Positions 1 through 11,500 are shown, counted from the first letter of the stretch. The stretch: 36,596 bases of DNA from Chloroflexota bacterium (GCA_003697365.1 RFGP01000157.1:1-36596); one strand, 5' to 3'. The notes: a model not told the origin generated them from the letters alone. A program made the numbers and translations.

Positions 1-1025
1 CGCAAAACTTCGTTGCCGCTGCGCCCGTCTGCACTTAAACGGATATTCATCGGTTTACGGCGACGTGGTGCCTGAATCAACCAAGCACTATCCGATTTTT
101 GCGCATCTAAGCGTGTAGAGCCATGCAACAAACGCTCAAGGCGGCGACGACGACCCTTAGCCTGAGCCGTGTTTTGCCCCGCAATATTGCGTCGAATATA
201 TTCTTGCTCTTTTTCAATAAAGGCCCGTTGCGCTTCGTATTCTTTGAGCCAACGTGTATACCGCGCTTCTCGTTGTTGCAAATAGTGGCTATAGTTACCT
301 TGATAAACCTCTAGCTCACCATAATCTAGTTCCCATATTGTTGTAGCTACTTTGTCCATAAAATAACGATCATGGCTTACAAACAATAAAGCGCTTTCAA
401 GGTCTTTCAAATATCCCTCTAGCCATTCAACAGCTTGAATATCAAGGTGATTCGTGGGTTCGTCAAGCACTAGTAGATCGGGCTTTGTCACTAGCAAGCG
501 CGCTAGAAAAACGCGCGTTTTTTGCCCGCCAGAAAGCTGCGATAAAGGACGATGAAAATCATCTTCTTCAAACCCTAATCCTTGTAAAACGCGCTTAATT
601 TCATATTCATAGGTATAACCGCCCGCATGTTCAAAGGCTTCTTGTAAGCCTCCATAGCGCGCTAAGATAGTATCTTGTTGCTCTTGATGAGCCAAATTAG
701 CTAATTGTTGTTCAAGCTCTATAAGGCGCGCTTGCATATCTAGCAGCGTTTGAATGCCTTTAAGCATCTCTTCATAGATAGTATGCTCACCGAAGAGCTC
801 TGGTCGTTGTGGCAAATGTCCAATTGTTAATCCACGTTTTAACTGCACAGAACCATCAGTGGGCGCATCTAATCCAATGAGCACATTAATGAGCGTTGTT
901 TTGCCAACACCATTTGGTCCCACCAATGCTATGCGCGCACGATGCGGTATTTCTAGTGAAATACCACTAAAAACTTCATCTGCTCCAAAAGCCTTACTAA
1001 TATTTTGCGCAGTGAGAATCGACAT
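1..1025 (-). CDS. ABC-F family ATP-binding protein, partial (C-terminus beyond window start)
   Basis: Reverse-strand translation from ATG at 1025: MSILTAQNISKAFGADEVFSGISLEIPHRARIALVGPNGVGKTTL...LSGGQKTRVFLARLLVTKPDLLVLDEPTNHLDIQAVEWLEGYL...FVSHDRYFMDKVATTIWELDYGELEVYQGNYSHYLQQREARYTRW. Walker A, LSGGQ, Walker B and the linker are typical of ABC-F. Not in the ORF track because it runs off the edge. Confidence 0.93.
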   Translation of the reverse strand, partial: MSILTAQNISKAFGADEVFSGISLEIPHRARIALVGPNGVGKTTLINVLIGLDAPTDGSVQLKRGLTIGHLPQRPELFGEHTIYEEMLKGIQTLLDMQARLIELEQQLANLAHQEQQDTILARYGGLQEAFEHAGGYTYEYEIKRVLQGLGFEEDDFHRPLSQLSGGQKTRVFLARLLVTKPDLLVLDEPTNHLDIQAVEWLEGYLKDLESALLFVSHDRYFMDKVATTIWELDYGELEVYQGNYSHYLQQREARYTRWLKEYEAQRAFIEKEQEYIRRNIAGQNTAQAKGRRRRLERLLHGSTRLDAQKSDSAWLIQAPRRRKPMNIRLSADGRSGNEVL

Positions 1026-1066
1026 GAATTAGCACATTCTAAATTGCTATTTAAGTTACCAAAAGT

Positions 1067-1302
1067 GCGCCCAAAGCCCCTAGATTTATCTATGGGGATG
1101 TAGGGCGTTTGACACCTTGATGGCTTTATTTTAGAATAATTATAAGAATTCGCTATAGGTAAAATCAGGAAGTCCTGAGAGTGTATAGTGAAGAAAACGG
1201 GTTGGGGCATCAACCCTGTCGGAGACGGTGTAAGACGTGTTTCGCACGCTACCGTTGTGGATGGCAAGAATCCCCTGCCTTTAGGCATGGGGAGTATGTC
1301 AA
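1067..1302 (+). mobile_element. IS200/IS605-family remnant lacking most of tnpB; retains left-end hairpin, tnpB 3' end and right-end hairpin
   Basis: Left end gcgcccaaagcccctagatttatctatggggatgtagggcg (1067-~1116). Right end cccctgcc-ttta-ggca(t)gggg with bulged T followed by agtatgtcaa (~1272-1302). The + frame at 1200 translates GWGINPVGDGVRRVSHATVVDGKNPLPLGMGSMSTYH*, resembling TnpB C-termini. Confidence 0.75.
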
Positions 1303-1335
1303 CTTACCATTGAGGCATTATAACGAAAATTTGTT

Positions 1336-1383
1336 ATAAAAAAACACTAAACCCCAGCTCATTGAAGTTTTGAGGGGGTTTAG
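1336..1383 (-). terminator. Rho-independent terminator for the FHA gene
   Basis: Inverted repeat ctaaacccc...gggg(g)tttag. On the minus strand the stem is followed by TGTTTTTTTAT. Confidence 0.75.
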
Positions 1384-1515
1384 CAGTTTGGGAGCAACCG
1401 AAAATGGTTATGGGGGGTATAAACCAACTTGGTTGTTTTGTGTCATTAATATAGCATCTTGAAGCAATAACAACATGACGCAATAACCATTGTTCCCCCA
1501 CGTGTAGGTGACAGC

Positions 1516-2181
1516 TCAGCGATTGTTTGGTGGAACGCCGGGGCGGCGATTATGGAAAATAAGGCCAAACCCTCGTCTTGTCGTAATATACTCGTGATCA
1601 GGATCAGCTTCATGTAGGCGCTTACGTAAACGACTGACCAATGCATCCATTGCCTGATCGCTGACCATCATACCTTCGCCCCAAACATGCTGACGGATTT
1701 CGTCACGAGTGACAACGACACCTTCGTTGCGGAGTAGCAGCTGTAGCAGTAAAATTTGACTAGGACTTAGTGGAGGATCAAGCCGTTTATCGTTGATGTA
1801 GCCTTCACCACGTTCAACATCAATGCGCAAACCAACATTCAGATATTGTTCAATGTCAATCTGAGAGGTTGTGGCTGGATCATCAAAAATGAGCGTAACT
1901 GTATCGGCAATTGTAAGCTCATCATTCGCACGTAATAGGTATTTTTGTTGAGGTACCATTCGTTCTTGATTTAAGAAAGTACCGTTTCGACTATCTAGAT
2001 CGCGCACTGTCAATTGGCGTTGATCAAAGTCAATTTGCAGATGTTGGCGCGAAACACCTTCGGTGTCTAGAACATAATCACATTCACGGGCACGCCCGAT
2101 GACAAAAGGAAATCGTGAAAGTTCAATTTGTCCGATGACATCATTGTTCATTTTAATATAAAAACAAGGTGCAGTCGGCAT
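1516..2181 (-). CDS. FHA domain protein with C-terminal winged-helix (OmpR/PhoB-type) DNA-binding domain
   Basis: FHA core FPFVIGRARECDYVLDTEGVSRQHLQI...LDSRNGTFLN; C-terminal LSPSQILLLQLLLRNEGVVVTRDEIRQHVWGE...SRLRKRLHEADPDHEYITTRRGFGLIF. Confidence 0.9.
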   Translation of the reverse strand: MPTAPCFYIKMNNDVIGQIELSRFPFVIGRARECDYVLDTEGVSRQHLQIDFDQRQLTVRDLDSRNGTFLNQERMVPQQKYLLRANDELTIADTVTLIFDDPATTSQIDIEQYLNVGLRIDVERGEGYINDKRLDPPLSPSQILLLQLLLRNEGVVVTRDEIRQHVWGEGMMVSDQAMDALVSRLRKRLHEADPDHEYITTRRGFGLIFHNRRPGVPPNNR

Positions 2182-2319
2182 GGCTTATCTGCTCCGATGC
2201 ATAAATGTACATTCATTTAGATAACTAAGTATGCCGCAAAATAAGCAAAATGCGATATGCGTCATTATGACGGCTCTCCCACGTTTATTATGCAAAATCA
2301 TAGAAAAAGGAAGGTATAA

Positions 2320-3234
2320 ATGCGTATTATTATCACCGGAGGAACAGGTTTAATTGGTACCGCACTCGCTACACATCTGGTAAAAGCAGGGCATGAGGTT
2401 TATAGCCTCAGTCGTAAGCCCAGTGCTCATACCGCCCCTAGCGGTGTAAAACTTCATAAATGGGATGCGAAAACTGGCGAAGGATGGAGCGAACTCATTA
2501 CTGAAGACACAGCTATTGTAAACCTCGCTGGTGCTGGCATAGCCGACAAACGCTGGAGCGACGAGCGCAAAGCCGAGATCATCAACAGTCGGATTAATGC
2601 TGCAAATGCTGTCATCGATGCCGTACAAAGGGCAGGTATTAAGCCCAAAGTAGTTATCCAAGCCTCTGCAGTTGGCTATTACGGAAGTGATGTCGGCGAT
2701 ACTGTGCTCACAGAAGACTCTCCAGCAGGGCATGATTTTCTAGCAGATGTTTGTGTACAATGGGAAAATGCCATCCAACCAATCATTGAACAAGGTGTAC
2801 GTGTCGCTATTATTCGCACTGGTGTTGTACTGAGCATGTATGGCGGGGCATTTCCACGTCAAATATTGCCATTCCGCCTTTTTGTTGGCGGGTCGATCGG
2901 CAACGGCGAACAATACTACCCATGGATTCATATAGATGATGAAGTAGCTGCAATCACGTTTTTGCTCGAAAATGAAAATGCATCAGGCCCCTACAATCTG
3001 ACAGCACCACATCCTGTTACCAATCAAGAATTCACCCATGTTTTAGGGCGTGTGATGAAGCGCCCTGCTGTCTTTCCTGTTCCTGCAATGGTTTTCAAGA
3101 TATTGTTCGGTGAAATGTCAGTAGTATTGCTTAAAGGGCAAAATGCACACCCTGCCCGCTTAAAAGAAGCAGGGTTTACGTTTGCACATCCTGAACCTAC
3201 TGAAGCAGTCGATCATCTTCTTCATCATACATAA
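2320..3234 (+). CDS. TIGR01777 family NAD(P)-dependent epimerase (YfcH/SDR39U1-like)
   Basis: [34 protein letters not shown]...[12 protein letters not shown]...[12 protein letters not shown]...[25 protein letters not shown]; family hallmark motifs. Confidence 0.92.
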   Translation: MRIIITGGTGLIGTALATHLVKAGHEVYSLSRKPSAHTAPSGVKLHKWDAKTGEGWSELITEDTAIVNLAGAGIADKRWSDERKAEIINSRINAANAVIDAVQRAGIKPKVVIQASAVGYYGSDVGDTVLTEDSPAGHDFLADVCVQWENAIQPIIEQGVRVAIIRTGVVLSMYGGAFPRQILPFRLFVGGSIGNGEQYYPWIHIDDEVAAITFLLENENASGPYNLTAPHPVTNQEFTHVLGRVMKRPAVFPVPAMVFKILFGEMSVVLLKGQNAHPARLKEAGFTFAHPEPTEAVDHLLHHT

Positions 3235-3253
3235 GCGATAAATACTTAAAAGA

Positions 3254-3286
3254 AAAACGACCCTCACAAATTAAGAAGGGTCGTTT
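3254..3286. terminator. Bidirectional terminator between convergent genes
   Basis: aaaacgaccct...agggtcgtttt stem flanked by A-run and T-run between the 3234(+) and 3308(-) stops. Confidence 0.85.
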
Positions 3287-3307
3287 TATTTTGCCGATTA
3301 AGTACCC

Positions 3308-4456
3308 TTAACGATCAGAAAGTGGCACCCATGGCTTGTCAATTTCGCCCACATAATTTGCTTTAGGACGAATAAGGCGATTGTCGGCCCATTGTTCCAT
3401 GATGTGTGCTGTCCAACCGGCCATGCGGGACATCGCAAACAAGGGGGTCATCATATCGGGTTCAATGCCGATGGTGTATAGCACAATTGAACTGTAATAG
3501 TCTACATTGGCATATAGAGCACGTTCTTGGAAGTACTCATCAGCACGCGCCAAACTTTCAAGTTTTTCGGCAATATCATACCATTTACGGTTGCCTGAAG
3601 ATTCTGCTAATGCTTTGGCACGTACTTTCAAAATCGCGGCACGGGGGTCTGGTGCTTTATAAACACGGTGACCAATCCCCATAATCTTACGACCTTTTTC
3701 CTTGACTTCGGACTTGAACCAATTTTCAACATTTTCTGGCTCACCGATTTCAAAGAACATCTTCATAGCGGCTTCATTTGCGCCACCGTGCTTTGGCCCC
3801 TTTAAGGCACCAATTGCTGAGGCCACAGCACTATGCACATCAGCATCAGTACCGGTTACAACACGACTCGTAAATGTGCTCGCATTAAAGCCATGATCAG
3901 CCAGTAACACTAAATAAACGTTAATAGCGTCGATCTCGGTCTCTGTGGGTTGACGATCTTTGAACATATAGACAAAGTTCGCTGCCAAACCTAAATCAGT
4001 ACGAGGCGCAACAGGCTCTAGACCTTCACGAATGCGTGCCCACGCAGCCACCACCGTAGGAGTTTTAGCAATAAGACGTACGGCCTTATTCATATTAGCC
4101 TCAGGGGTGCTGCTAGCTGCTTCAGGATCAAGCATCCCTAAAATAGCAACCACTGCTTGTAAAACAGCCATTGGATGAGCATTCTTTGGCAGTTGTTTCA
4201 TGATATTGATAACATCAGGTTCAACCGCCGCTTGGTTTGCAATGCTCGCCGTAAAGGCTTCAAGTTCGCTTTTATTGGGCAAGCGATTATTCAATAACAA
4301 ATATGCTACTTCTTCAAAAGTAGCATTTTCAGCTAAATCTTCGATGCGATAGCCTAAATAGTACAAACGCCCATTTTGGCCATCAACTTTACTTTTGACG
4401 GTATCAGCAACGATAACATCAGCAAGACCTTTGCTAGGGGCTGGTGCATTACTCAT
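3308..4456 (-). CDS. gltA: Citrate synthase (citrate/2-methylcitrate synthase family)
   Basis: Start trimmed to MSNAPAPSKGLADVIVADT (ATG at 4456, RBS aaaggag upstream). Motifs GRLYYLGYRIEDLA, LKGPKHGGANEAAMKM, IMGIGHRVYKAPDPRAAILK, MAGWTAHIMEQ. Confidence 0.93.
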   Translation of the reverse strand: MSNAPAPSKGLADVIVADTVKSKVDGQNGRLYYLGYRIEDLAENATFEEVAYLLLNNRLPNKSELEAFTASIANQAAVEPDVINIMKQLPKNAHPMAVLQAVVAILGMLDPEAASSTPEANMNKAVRLIAKTPTVVAAWARIREGLEPVAPRTDLGLAANFVYMFKDRQPTETEIDAINVYLVLLADHGFNASTFTSRVVTGTDADVHSAVASAIGALKGPKHGGANEAAMKMFFEIGEPENVENWFKSEVKEKGRKIMGIGHRVYKAPDPRAAILKVRAKALAESSGNRKWYDIAEKLESLARADEYFQERALYANVDYYSSIVLYTIGIEPDMMTPLFAMSRMAGWTAHIMEQWADNRLIRPKANYVGEIDKPWVPLSDR

Positions 4457-4785
4457 GGATGAAAATACTCCTTTACGATTTCCGAACATTTTTACTTTGA
4501 GAAAATCAATACAACTAACATCGAGGGAAAACATATGTTTTTCTTCTTACCAGAATTTGATCTGGTAGGAAGCCCTAAATGAGTATAGCATTGTGCAATC
4601 AGCACAATCAATGGATTTTAATTGCTAAGCAACACCTAATCTATATGACATTTTGCCTAAATTTGGGCAATGATTAATAACGGGGATCAATTTTGAACCC
4701 AAAACCCTATTGCATCATATTATCCTTGATAGGCGATTATCAAAACAGCGCTGTATTTGAAGAGAACGTTTAGAGAGAATTCTGT

Positions 4786-7700
4786 ATGCCACCAGTTGTG
4801 TTGTCCATAGCAGAAAGATATTTGCGGCCCGCGTTAGTTTCAACCACAAACTTCATTAGTTGGGCACCGCGTTTAGCCATTGTGCGCCTTGTCGCAAAAT
4901 GGCGTTCACTTTTAACTATTATTGTTGGTGTAATCTTAGGAGCAGGCATTGGTGCCATGGTTCCGCTTTACACCACAGCGGTTGCTCAAGTTGGTTTGGT
5001 ACAACGCCTTGAAAATGAAGCCGCACATGATAGCAATATTCGTTTAAGAACCTCTTTCAAAGTAATTGATTTCGCTTCTAAAGATGATTTCATTGCTGCC
5101 ATTGAATATCTCGATCAAGTAGTTCGTACATCAGCAGAAAAATATTTAATCGGCGAGCCCTTTGAAGGATGGCTACGAGATGAAAACATTATTACTTATT
5201 ATCGTAGCGCACCAATGGGAGTTTATGACCCCGCCGGTGATCCGCTGCAACAATTAAACCCTGCACGTGATACAGACTATGCACGTACCCATCTTTTATG
5301 GATGGAAGACTGGGAAAACCAAGTTCAAGTAGTTGAAGGGGTTCTTCCTTCTGAAAGTGAAGTTCCTGATGGGGCAGTCTTCAATGTCGCTATTAGCACC
5401 CAAGTAGCGAATGAATTCGGCTTGAAAGCGGGCGATCTAGTGACGATTGATGAGCGCCTTGATAGAAATGGCCAGCCCAAAGTTAGCCCCTTCCCTACTA
5501 GCCAGCCCTTTATTGTCCATATTAGTGCTGTTTTTACTCCAAAAGATGAAAATGCCTCTTATTGGATGGCAATGCGAGTTACAGACAATGATCCAGAAAA
5601 ATTGGATTCACCTTTGCGCGTTGTCTCCATTAGTTGGCCTGCTGAATTTTGGATGTTTACTACTCAGCAAAATGTTCTTGATTCACTAGATTATGTGCCT
5701 GAAACGCTTCCCACTATTGGTTGGCGGTTTTTGTTTAACTATGAAGCACTACCCTATACCACTATCAACGAAGCACGGGAACGTCTGCGTGAATTTCAAA
5801 ATGAGCTGTCGTTTCGTCTAGATTTTGATAATCGGGACATTATTGAACAGTTTCGTTTGGCAGAAGAGAAGAAAAATCTTGATCTGCGCTATGAATATCA
5901 TACGCGCCTCATCGACTATAGCAACACCCGCGACAATACTGATAGCGGTATCTTACAAGATTACAACAAGCAGCAATCCGTCAATTTTGTGCCCTTCCTA
6001 ATTCTATTGCTCGAAATTGGTGGATTAGTCTTACTCTTTTTACTCATCACAGCCGCCCTTGTAAGACGTGGAGAGCGCCGCGAAATTGCGATGTTACAAA
6101 GTCGTGGGGCATTTGATGGGCAAATTTTAGCCTTGCGCAGCATCGAATCTCTTTTAATTTGTATTGCAGGAGCGTTCGTTGCCCCATTTTTGACACAAGC
6201 GTTATTGCAAAGTCTAGCACCAACACTTATTGGCGTAGAACGTTTTCCTCTACCCATTACCAATACTGTTTTCGTTTGGAGCTTTGCATTAGCAGGGCTA
6301 ACCTTCATTGCCCTAACTGTATCGCTTGTCCCTACGCTACACTTACCTCTTATCACCTATGGTGGAGCAGCACTGCGTAGTAACACCCTTTCATGGATTC
6401 AGCGCTACTATGTTGATGTCATCGTCGGCATTGTTGCACTTGGTGGGTTCGGCATGTTAATTTTCCGAGACACGCCGCTTTTCGATGATCAAAGTGTTGA
6501 TCCGCTTTTGGTGCTAGCACCAGCATTGTTGTTCATCAGCTTAGCGAGCTTTGCGTTGCGCGCGTTTCCATTCATCACTCGTCAAATTGCATATTTTTCA
6601 TCGAAACGCTCCGGCATTCTAAGCGCATTAGCATCATGGCAACTGAGCCGCGAACCACTACATTATGGGCGTATTACATTTCTACTTGCCCTAGCCATTG
6701 GCATCGGTTGGTTTGCAATGACCTTTCAAGCAACTGTACAACGTAGCCAAAAAGATCAAGCGGGCTACCTTGTTGGCACTGACATACGACTTAGCGAAAG
6801 AGATACTCGTCTAAATGTTGATCGGGTACATGAACCTTCATATTATGAAAGTTTTGAAGAGGTTGAATCTGCAGCCATTGGGTATCGGCAGCGTATCAGT
6901 CTCTTAGGGCAAACGCGCAATACGCAAGGCACTTTTTATCGTGCAGGAGAAGTGCTTGGGGTAGATTATGCCGAAAACTTAGAGTCCACTATTGGCGGCT
7001 GGCGCTCTGATTTAGGCGAAGTTCTGGTGCCGCGTGGGCCAAACCAAGCTGCACAATTACCGACCGTTGGACAGACTTTGCCCATCACACCTAATAAAAT
7101 CGGCATCTGGGTTCGCCTACAAAGACAAACAGGATTACAACAAGTTAATGCTGCTTTGGCTTACACCAACATACTTTCCCGACTAACACAAAGAGTGCGA
7201 TTAGGTATCCGTCTACAAGATTCAACAGGTGCTTGGATTGTACTGCCCTTTAAGCAAGTAAGAATTGAATATCTACGAAACGATGATCCTGCTTTACAAC
7301 CTACAGATGTGAGTAGTTTACTGGACGCACCGGGCTTTGGTGCTGCATCGCACCAAGCAAGTGGTTGGGTCTATTATGAAGCAGACCTAAGTTCAATACC
7401 CTATACTCCACAGGGCAACTTGCGGCTGGTTTCTATTTATTGGGAACATCGTAGCACAAATAATGGCCCTGATTTTGGGTTGCGCATGTCTTTAGCAGAT
7501 TTAACATTATTTGATGAAGCTAATACGCCATTCCCGCTAGAAATATTAGCACAATCAGGCTGGCAATTCGTAGAAGATGCAGGTGCTGAAGCACGTGGAG
7601 ACGTAACAGTTGGCTTTGATGATCCATTACGAGACGATGTATTGTGGGTTGATTTTAGTCAAGAAGCGCAACGTACTCGTGTAGGGATCAACCTAAATTA

Positions 7701-8532
7701 CCCTGATCCCATTCCAATGCCGGCCATTGTCAGTAGTTCGTTTGCTACCCTTCAAGGCATTGATTTTTCACAACCTTCGACAGTAGTACCTGTAGATGAC
7801 GTTGGCGGAATTCGCATCTTCATTGAGCCGTTAGCTACAGTGGAATACTTTCCATCACTGTTTAATGAACAAAAGCCCTTCATTGTTGTTGATGTTCATG
7901 AGTTGATGTATACGCTAAATCAACGACCATCTGCGCAATATTACCCCAATGAAGCATGGTTAAACCTTGTAAATGATGATGTTTCAGTGAATGAAGTCAA
8001 TGCGATTGTTGACAAAATCGTTAGCAGTGATGATGGATTCATTCACACTCGCATTGTCAGCTATGCTCAAGAATTTGATGATCTTGAAGCAGATCCATTA
8101 GCTATAGGATTGTTAGGGTTAATGTTCCTAGCATTTTTGATCGCATTAGTGTTGAGCATCGTAGGATTATTAACATATGCTGCTTTAACCGCACAAGCAC
8201 GCCGCAGTGAATTCGGCGTTTTGAGAGCATTAGGATTAGCATCATCAAAATTAGTTCAAGGGCTTATCCTAGAACAATTTATTGTTGTCTTGATCGCTGG
8301 CACAATAGGTTCGTTTTTGGGCGCAGTTTTAGGTGAGTTTGTTGTGCCTACACTAGCGCTTGGGACAACTGGCGAAGGCGTAGTTCCGCCCTTTATCACC
8401 GAAGTAGAATGGAACGCTATTGCTAACTTCTGGTTAATTATGAGCGTTGTGTTGCTCTTCGTATTTTTAACCTCGTACTTCTTGATACGCCAATTATCAC
8501 TATCGCGCACATTGCGATTGGGTGAGGATTAA
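4786..8532 (+). CDS. Giant FtsX/MacB-like ABC transporter permease (paralog 1)
   Basis: 1248 aa; N-terminal TM, ~300 aa periplasmic domain, TM block with RRGERREIAMLQSRGA, second periplasmic domain, C-terminal FtsX TMs (AQARRSEFGVLRALGLASSKLVQGLILEQ). Confidence 0.88.
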   Translation: MPPVVLSIAERYLRPALVSTTNFISWAPRLAIVRLVAKWRSLLTIIVGVILGAGIGAMVPLYTTAVAQVGLVQRLENEAAHDSNIRLRTSFKVIDFASKDDFIAAIEYLDQVVRTSAEKYLIGEPFEGWLRDENIITYYRSAPMGVYDPAGDPLQQLNPARDTDYARTHLLWMEDWENQVQVVEGVLPSESEVPDGAVFNVAISTQVANEFGLKAGDLVTIDERLDRNGQPKVSPFPTSQPFIVHISAVFTPKDENASYWMAMRVTDNDPEKLDSPLRVVSISWPAEFWMFTTQQNVLDSLDYVPETLPTIGWRFLFNYEALPYTTINEARERLREFQNELSFRLDFDNRDIIEQFRLAEEKKNLDLRYEYHTRLIDYSNTRDNTDSGILQDYNKQQSVNFVPFLILLLEIGGLVLLFLLITAALVRRGERREIAMLQSRGAFDGQILALRSIESLLICIAGAFVAPFLTQALLQSLAPTLIGVERFPLPITNTVFVWSFALAGLTFIALTVSLVPTLHLPLITYGGAALRSNTLSWIQRYYVDVIVGIVALGGFGMLIFRDTPLFDDQSVDPLLVLAPALLFISLASFALRAFPFITRQIAYFSSKRSGILSALASWQLSREPLHYGRITFLLALAIGIGWFAMTFQATVQRSQKDQAGYLVGTDIRLSERDTRLNVDRVHEPSYYESFEEVESAAIGYRQRISLLGQTRNTQGTFYRAGEVLGVDYAENLESTIGGWRSDLGEVLVPRGPNQAAQLPTVGQTLPITPNKIGIWVRLQRQTGLQQVNAALAYTNILSRLTQRVRLGIRLQDSTGAWIVLPFKQVRIEYLRNDDPALQPTDVSSLLDAPGFGAASHQASGWVYYEADLSSIPYTPQGNLRLVSIYWEHRSTNNGPDFGLRMSLADLTLFDEANTPFPLEILAQSGWQFVEDAGAEARGDVTVGFDDPLRDDVLWVDFSQEAQRTRVGINLNYPDPIPMPAIVSSSFATLQGIDFSQPSTVVPVDDVGGIRIFIEPLATVEYFPSLFNEQKPFIVVDVHELMYTLNQRPSAQYYPNEAWLNLVNDDVSVNEVNAIVDKIVSSDDGFIHTRIVSYAQEFDDLEADPLAIGLLGLMFLAFLIALVLSIVGLLTYAALTAQARRSEFGVLRALGLASSKLVQGLILEQFIVVLIAGTIGSFLGAVLGEFVVPTLALGTTGEGVVPPFITEVEWNAIANFWLIMSVVLLFVFLTSYFLIRQLSLSRTLRLGED

Positions 8533-8538
8533 ATCAAT

Positions 8539-11500
8539 ATGTTGGGATTACTTACGCGAGCTTTCAGTAGCCCGTTACAAGTTATCATATCAATACGTGG
8601 CTTTTTCATTGTTTTATCAACAATGGGGCGCATTGCCTTTAAGCGAATGGGACGTGAATGGCGTTTGCTATCCATCCTATTATTTGCAGTGTGTCTCATT
8701 ACAGGGTTCTTTGCACTAGGGCCGCTGTATATTCGCACAGTTACAGAAGTAGATTTGCGTTACGCCCTCAATAACGCTTCTGAGCTAGATAAGCGAGTGA
8801 CAATTATTAGCAATGCTGCCCTAGAGCAGTCGGATCAAGATATTATTGAACAAGAAATTGGTGCTTTGGTAACAAATGTAGAACGATTCAAACGCACTAG
8901 CTACTCTCCACCAGAAGCTGCAGACAGTCAAGGCGCAACAGGAATCAGTGCAACTGCTGTATGTGGTTTCAACTTCACACTGGGTGTTGATGTGCTCGTC
9001 ACTGGCACAGGCGCTAATAACCATTGTTATCAGACTTTCGCGTTTGAAAATTTAGCGGAAAAAGTGCGTGTTATTGAGGGGCGCTTGCCAGTTCGTGGGC
9101 CCACACCAGAAATGGTTGATCCAACTGGTCTTACACTTGCCCAACAACAAGAGTTACAGATTGGCATTTATAGCCGTGCACAAGTTGAAGCCGTTGTAAC
9201 CAAAACAGTTGCAGAATTGGGAGAATTAGAGATTGGCTCACGCTTTTATATTGGGAGCCTAATGCCAAACGAACGGGCCATTTCCATTGTGAAAATCGTA
9301 GGCATTGTTGAGCCTATTGATCCTAATGATCCATTCTGGTTTGGAAATGCTATGTTCCTTGAAGGAGCATTAGTAGACACAAGTAACTTCCAACAACGCT
9401 ATGACTATGGATTGGCTTTTCACCCTGATGCTTTTGAAGATTGGGTGAAACCAGTTTTGCCCTCCAATGTGAGCACTAACTATATATGGGTATTAGATAC
9501 AGACACAGATCGCATCACAAGTACAAATGCAGAACAATATCGTGATCGCCTAGCCCTGTTAGGGCGTACCCTAACACGCGAAGATCGCAGTGTAAGCGTC
9601 ACATCTGGGCTGCTTTCGATTTTAGCCGGCTATGAAAACCGTGTTGGAGAAGCACAAGGGCCAATTATCCTTCTCTCTGGTGCAGTATTAGTTTTGATGT
9701 TGTACCACCTTGTAACAACCATAAATCTTGTTTTGCAAGAACAAGGTCGCGAGTGGAGTACCATTACTTCACGTGGTGGTAGCACCTTGCAACTCTTCAC
9801 TATGCAAGCCTTCACGGTATTGCTCATTGCTATTATTGCTGCAATTGTTGGCCCATTGCTAAGTCGTTTATTTATGATGTTTTTAGAAATCAATGGCCCA
9901 CTTGCAGATACACTAGCGGGTGTAGATGTTGGAACAGTCTCTATTCCAACAATTTCACTGCTCTTAAGCATAGGCGCGGGGCTTGCTAGTTTTATTGTGC
10001 TCAGTTTTCCGTCAATTACAGCGGCTCGTGAGAGTTTGTTACGCTTAAAGCAAGCGACATCTCGCCCCCCCACAACGCCAACATGGTCTCGCTTCTTCCT
10101 CGATTTCGTGCTGATTATTATTGGTGTCTTGTTGTTATTGCGTCTATATTTAACGGTAAGTGGCGAACGCAGCCTGAGTAATTTGCTAAACGATTTAATC
10201 AAAGACCCTGCAGGTGTGATCCGCTTTATCGCAGACAACGCCTCTGCCAAAGGTGGCTTGTCTGACCCCTTTAACTTGATTGCGCCTGCCCTAATACTCA
10301 CAGGTTCTGCTTTGCTTTGGTTGAGAATTTTTCCGTTGCTTATGAAAATTGTCGCGCGTTATGCATCGCGCAATACAAAATTGGCCATGCCGCTTGCAGT
10401 TTGGAATGTAGAACGTGATCCCGGCCATTATGCGCAACTTGTGCTATTGCTAATTGGAACTTTAGCGCTAGGAACTGCTAGTCTGGGATTGCAACAAACA
10501 CGCGATGTTGGTGGTTGGAAAGCCGCATTAGAAGAAACCGGTGGCACCGCACGATTAACTATTGATCCTAATACAGGACGTTATGAAGATTTCGATTGGT
10601 TGCGTTTAGATGGTGTCACTGATGCCATTCCTGTAATCTACACACAAGGCGAGCCATCTCGCTCGACACGAGGAGATATTACAGTTATTGGCATTGACAC
10701 AGAGAAATTCATAGAAACTTTTCCTGAATTAGTAGATGAATACGAGGCATTACCAGATACTCCCTTTACTCTTGCTGGCGTTGAACTGCCAACTGATAGT
10801 ACTCAGCTTCAAGTACAAGTATGGTCGTCCTCACAAATTTCTGTGTTACCTTCTGTTAGGGATGTAGCAGACCCCGATGTGCCGCCAACAGTGATCATCA
10901 ATGCCTATGTACAAGATGCAATCGGCGTGCCCTATCGCATCCAACTCACACAAAGCATCTTAAATACAGATACTTCAGGACAAACGAGTAATAATGCATT
11001 GCCTCCAACCCCCACCGATCAATGGTTAACCTTTAGTGGCACGCTCCCTACGAATGCGGTTTTGCCATTACGTCTGTGGCAAATTGGCGTACAAAGTACT
11101 CTTTTTGAGCGTAGCTTCACACACACTATTTACCTTGATTATTGGCAGGTCGTAGATGCTAATGGCACAGCCACAGTTATCGCTCAACAAGAAGATACAA
11201 CAATTTGGCAACAAGCTCGATCGAGCTATCCAAACCCACCACAATCTTTGCTAGAAAACACAAACACCGCCTTAGAAGTAGACAGCTTTGCTCTAGTTGA
11301 TGTTTTGCCAGATAATCAACCAATTTATGACGGACAAAATGCACTAGCACTCACTTATACGCGCCGCCTTAGACCGTCAAGTAATGAGCCTAGCTTATCA
11401 TTAAACTTACAGCCCCTGCCGCGTATACCTGCTATTGTATCAGATGAATTCACTGCGATTGATAATCGCCTCAACTCGCCGCTACTTCAAGTTGGAGACA

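Noticed and set aside
953-1288. 111-aa minus-strand ORF
   Set aside because: Antisense of the IS605-type remnant and the ABC-F start; no RBS or family similarity.
9630-10301. 223-aa minus-strand ORF
   Set aside because: Fully antisense to the well-supported permease at 8539-12243; low-complexity, Lys/Ser-rich translation typical of shadow ORFs.
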